From positions 1 through 8,049 of the forward strand of contig JAYVRW010000050.1 in the NCBI GenBank assembly GCA_043775925.1: a stretch of 8,049 bases of DNA, given 5' to 3'. The position numbers and the translations under genes were made by a program. The notes under the pieces were generated by a model. That model was not told where the DNA came from. It made no database searches and saw only the letters and a program-made list of their open reading frames with translations. The stretch's first letter is position 1. Every line of letters starts with the position of its first letter. The stretch comes from JAFDVL01 sp043775925. Lineage in GTDB: Bacteria > Acidobacteriota > Blastocatellia > RBC074. Below, one piece after another: positions 5,282 to 8,049 of this stretch.

Positions 5282-7978
5282 ATGGGCAAAGTCAGAATTT
5301 ACGAGTTAGCTCGTGAGCTAAAATTAGAAAGCAAAAAGATCATTGATGACGCACGTCGAATGGGGGTAGATGTCAGTGTCCCCTCCAACACGTTGGATGA
5401 TCCGATTGCGAACAAAATTCGTGAGATGTATTTTCCGGCGAAGAAGGAAACGGCTGCGCCCACAACACGGACAGCGCGTTTAGTCAAAGCCAGCAAGCCA
5501 GTTGCGACTGAGGAAGCGAACCTGGCTTCTTCGACACCAGAGCCGTCAGTTGAATCAACCGTACCTGTTGTTGCGCCAATGGTTATGGCGGAAGCGCCAG
5601 TGGTGGATGCTTCAAAACCACGCATTGTGAGATTGGCGAAACCTGCTCCCGTTGAAATTCCTGCGCCTGTGATTGAAGAGCCGGAAGCTGAACCTGTCAT
5701 TGAAGCTCCGGTAGAAATTGAAGAAATCGTAGAAGCGCCGCCGGTGGTTGCGGAAGTAGTTCCAGCCGCGACACCGGCCAGGCCTGCTGCTTTCAATTTA
5801 CGTCAGCTTGAAAAGCCTGTCGTTGCGCCGCCGCCCGAACCACCTGCACCGCCGCCAGCTAAAAAGGCTCCACTGGTTGCCACTAAGCCAACAGGCACGA
5901 ATGTTATTCGCTTAGCAACTCCGAAGCCGCGCCCGCTTCCGCCGCCTACAGAAGTTAAGAAAAAAGAAGACGTTCATTTATTACCTTCCGGTGCGCCGCA
6001 ACGCACGACTTACATTCCACCCAAAGATAATCGTCACAAAGGACGCAATAGTGGTGTGCGTGGCAAAGTCGCTACACCTGGAGACAAGCAGGAAGGGAAT
6101 TTAAGATTTTCACCGCCAGGTACGCGAAGGCAGACTGTGGCGGCTCCAACTGCCAGAGTGGCTCCGGCTGATCTCAAGCCGATTCGTGTCATGGAAGGCT
6201 CCACTGTTCGTGAGTTCGCGGAAAAATTAGATATTAAGCCGAAAGATGTAGTGACAGAATTGTTCACGCGCGGGGTGATGGCTACCATCAACCAGCCGAT
6301 GAATCCCGAAACTGCCAGAGAAGTAGGAAAATTATTCGGCTTTGAAATTTCATTTGGCGCGTTTGAGGAAATGATTGTCGAGACTGAATTCGAGATCACT
6401 CCCGAAGCGATGGATGACACCGAGGACCGCGCTCCGGTCGTGACTGTCATGGGTCACGTAGATCACGGAAAAACCAGTTTGCTGGATGCTATTCGTCAGG
6501 CGCGTGTCGCTGAAGGTGAAGCTGGCGGCATCACGCAACATATCGGAGCCTATTCGGTTCACGTCACTGATCCTGATAATCCGGCTGAATTGCGTCGGAT
6601 CGTTTTCCTTGATACTCCCGGTCACGAAGCGTTTACGATGATGCGTGCTCGCGGAGCTAAAGTCACCGACATCGTAATTTTAGTGGTCGCAGCCGACGAT
6701 GGCGTGATGCCCCAAACAGTTGAAGCGATTGAACACGCCCGTGCTGCCAATGTTCCGTTGATTGTCGCTATCAATAAAGTAGACAAGCCGGACGCCAACG
6801 TAGATCGCGTGAAAAAAGAACTCGCAGATCGTGGCTTGCTCTGGGATGGCTGGGGCGGCTCAACCACCATGGTCGAAGTTTCTGCGAAGAAGAAACAAAA
6901 TATTGATGGTTTATTGGAAATGATTATTTTGCAGTCAGACATCATGGAGCTGAAATCCAACTCCAAACGTCTGGCTACCGGAACTGTGCTTGAGGCGAAA
7001 CTGGATCGTGGTCGTGGTTCAGTGGCAACTGTCTTAATTCAAAATGGTACGCTCAAAGTTGGTGAGCCGTTTATCGTCGGAAACTTTTTTGGTCGTGTTC
7101 GCGCCTTATTTAATGATCGCCGCCAACAATTGGATGAGACCGGACCGGCAACTCCCGTTGAAGTTCTTGGATTGCAGGGCGTGCCTGCCGCCGGTGATCA
7201 ATTCCAGGTCGTCGCTGACGAAATTAAAGCCCGGCAGATTTCAGAATTCCGCCAATCCAAAGCGCGTATCACTGCCCTGACGCGCAGTTCGGCGCGAGGG
7301 CTTGACCAGTTGGCGATCCAGATGGAATCCGGCGAAGTCAAAGAATTGCTCGTGATTCTGAAGACCGACGTGCAAGGTTCGGTCGAAGTTCTGCGCGATA
7401 CGCTGACGAAACTGGCGACTGACAAAATCAAAGTCAGAATTATTCGTGCCGCTGTCGGAGCCATTACTTATGACGATGTGTTGCTGGCCAGTGCTTCAAA
7501 TGCCACAACTGCGGGGACGGCAACGGTCATTATCGGATTTAATGTCCGACCTGAAGCGCGAGCTGATGATGCTGCCAAGCAGGAAAATGTGGATATTCGC
7601 CTCCATTCGATCATATATAAGGTTGAAGAAGAAATTCGCAATGCGATGATCGGGATGCTGGATGCGACCATCAAGGAAACCATCATTGGTAAAGCGCAGG
7701 TGCGCGATATTATTCGGGTTCCCAAAATTGGCTCAGTGGCGGGTTCGTATGTCATTGACGGCATGATTAAACGTACCGCCAAAGCACGCATCATCCGTAA
7801 TAACGTTGTGATCTTTACGACCACGATTGGCAGTCTCCGTCGCTTCAAAGACGATGTCGCTGAAGTGCAAACGGGTTACGAGTGCGGTATCACCGTAGAT
7901 CGCTTCAACGATTTCAAAGTTGATGACGTGGTTGAGGCCTACATCGAAGAGAAAATTGCCGCCACGAGCCTTGATTAA
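5282..7978 (+). CDS. infB: Translation initiation factor IF-2
   Basis: IF2 is the GTPase that brings fMet-tRNA to the 30S subunit and promotes 50S joining. Its 898 residues are a normal length. Order: IF2_N domain at 1-52 (KVRIYELARELKLESKKII); a long Pro/Ala/Glu linker (about 55-300), disordered and acidic, then basic towards its end; a second IF2_N-type domain at about 308-356 (TVREFAEKLDIKPKDVV); a G domain from about 384 to 555; then domains II-IV. GTPase motifs: G1 GHVDHGKT 391-398, switch I GGITQH 415-420, G3 DTPGH 444-448, G4 NKVD 498-501, G5 SAK 534-536. The domain IV signature GYECGI is at 865-870. His448 is the catalytic switch II histidine of translational GTPases. ATG 5282 is supported by the conserved N-terminus and a weak GGAA 6 nt upstream. 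It is the last gene of the cluster in the window; rbfA would be expected next but lies outside. Confidence 0.97.
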   Translation: MGKVRIYELARELKLESKKIIDDARRMGVDVSVPSNTLDDPIANKIREMYFPAKKETAAPTTRTARLVKASKPVATEEANLASSTPEPSVESTVPVVAPMVMAEAPVVDASKPRIVRLAKPAPVEIPAPVIEEPEAEPVIEAPVEIEEIVEAPPVVAEVVPAATPARPAAFNLRQLEKPVVAPPPEPPAPPPAKKAPLVATKPTGTNVIRLATPKPRPLPPPTEVKKKEDVHLLPSGAPQRTTYIPPKDNRHKGRNSGVRGKVATPGDKQEGNLRFSPPGTRRQTVAAPTARVAPADLKPIRVMEGSTVREFAEKLDIKPKDVVTELFTRGVMATINQPMNPETAREVGKLFGFEISFGAFEEMIVETEFEITPEAMDDTEDRAPVVTVMGHVDHGKTSLLDAIRQARVAEGEAGGITQHIGAYSVHVTDPDNPAELRRIVFLDTPGHEAFTMMRARGAKVTDIVILVVAADDGVMPQTVEAIEHARAANVPLIVAINKVDKPDANVDRVKKELADRGLLWDGWGGSTTMVEVSAKKKQNIDGLLEMIILQSDIMELKSNSKRLATGTVLEAKLDRGRGSVATVLIQNGTLKVGEPFIVGNFFGRVRALFNDRRQQLDETGPATPVEVLGLQGVPAAGDQFQVVADEIKARQISEFRQSKARITALTRSSARGLDQLAIQMESGEVKELLVILKTDVQGSVEVLRDTLTKLATDKIKVRIIRAAVGAITYDDVLLASASNATTAGTATVIIGFNVRPEARADDAAKQENVDIRLHSIIYKVEEEIRNAMIGMLDATIKETIIGKAQVRDIIRVPKIGSVAGSYVIDGMIKRTAKARIIRNNVVIFTTTIGSLRRFKDDVAEVQTGYECGITVDRFNDFKVDDVVEAYIEEKIAATSLD

Positions 7979-7980
7979 TC

Positions 7981-8008
7981 GTTTCGAGTTTCGGGTTTTG
8001 AGTTTCGA
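7981..8008 (+). repeat. Four tandem heptamers GTTTYGR after infB
   Basis: Directly after the infB stop come GTTTCGA, GTTTCGG, GTTTTGA and GTTTCGA with no gap. The units differ only by transitions at two positions. The right arm of the following inverted repeat carries related units on the opposite strand. The array probably continues beyond the right edge in inverted form. Confidence 0.6.
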
Positions 8009-8049
8009 GGAAGAACCAATTATCTGGTTTCCCCGAAACTCAAAACCCG
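7992..8049. repeat. Long inverted repeat after infB, cut by the window edge
   Basis: CGGGTTTTGAGTTTCG (7992-8007) pairs perfectly with CGAAACTCAAAACCCG (8034-8049): 16 bp. Inside, after one mismatch (8008/8033), four pairs (8009-8012 with 8029-8032), a 2-nt bulge and three pairs (8015-8017 with 8026-8028) leave an 8-nt loop at 8018-8025, about 23 bp in all. The outer arm reaches the last base, so the true length is unknown. It could be a terminator or mRNA-end hairpin after infB, or a copy of a dispersed palindromic repeat. Any T-run would lie outside the window. Confidence 0.75.

Noticed and set aside
6191..7978. Internal start of a short IF2 isoform at Met304
   Set aside because: It falls just before the second IF2_N domain, as isoform starts can, but no Shine-Dalgarno precedes it.

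Overview
The window is ordinary bacterial chromosome with mid-range GC. It holds a transcription/translation housekeeping cluster next to two minus-strand genes of a more lineage-specific kind. The most likely source is an environmental Gram-negative bacterium, and my best guess is Acidobacteriota, Blastocatellia-like. The reasons are a membrane Ser/Thr kinase with an N-terminal zinc ribbon, a secreted protein of a type I associate from memory with that group, and a GACAGGCG-type palindrome. This assignment is inference; 16S or marker-gene placement would settle it.

Layout: (1) Positions 1-744, minus strand: the first 248 residues of a secreted protein that runs off the left edge, with a clear signal peptide and a strong Shine-Dalgarno. 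(2) Positions 745-1116: about 370 nt without a gene. It holds a long hairpin in the probable 5' leader of the secreted gene, a smaller perfect palindrome, and a REP-like palindrome that overlaps the end of the next gene. (3) Positions 1117-3006, minus strand: a 629-residue Ser/Thr protein kinase (zinc ribbon, kinase domain, one membrane segment, Pro-rich linker, C-terminal extracytoplasmic module). (4) Positions 3007-3231: a divergent intergenic region. It carries a 15-bp palindrome next to the kinase RBS and, on the plus strand, a textbook intrinsic terminator just upstream of rimP with no gene to terminate, so it is probably a leader attenuator. (5) Positions 3232-7978, plus strand: rimP, nusA and infB. 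No ylxR/ylxQ lies between nusA and infB. rimP and nusA lack a recognisable Shine-Dalgarno, and infB has only a weak one. (6) Positions 7981-8049: heptamer repeats and a long inverted repeat directly after infB, cut by the right edge.

Functionally, RimP matures the 30S subunit, NusA controls RNA polymerase pausing, termination and antitermination, and IF2 places initiator tRNA. This conserved cluster ties transcription elongation to ribosome production, and rbfA would be the expected next gene. A transcription terminator in the leader of an operon that encodes NusA is a natural place for feedback control. I saw no CRISPR array, transposase, phage gene, tRNA or rRNA. The window is mostly conventional; the unusual material is in the non-coding DNA and in the two minus-strand genes.
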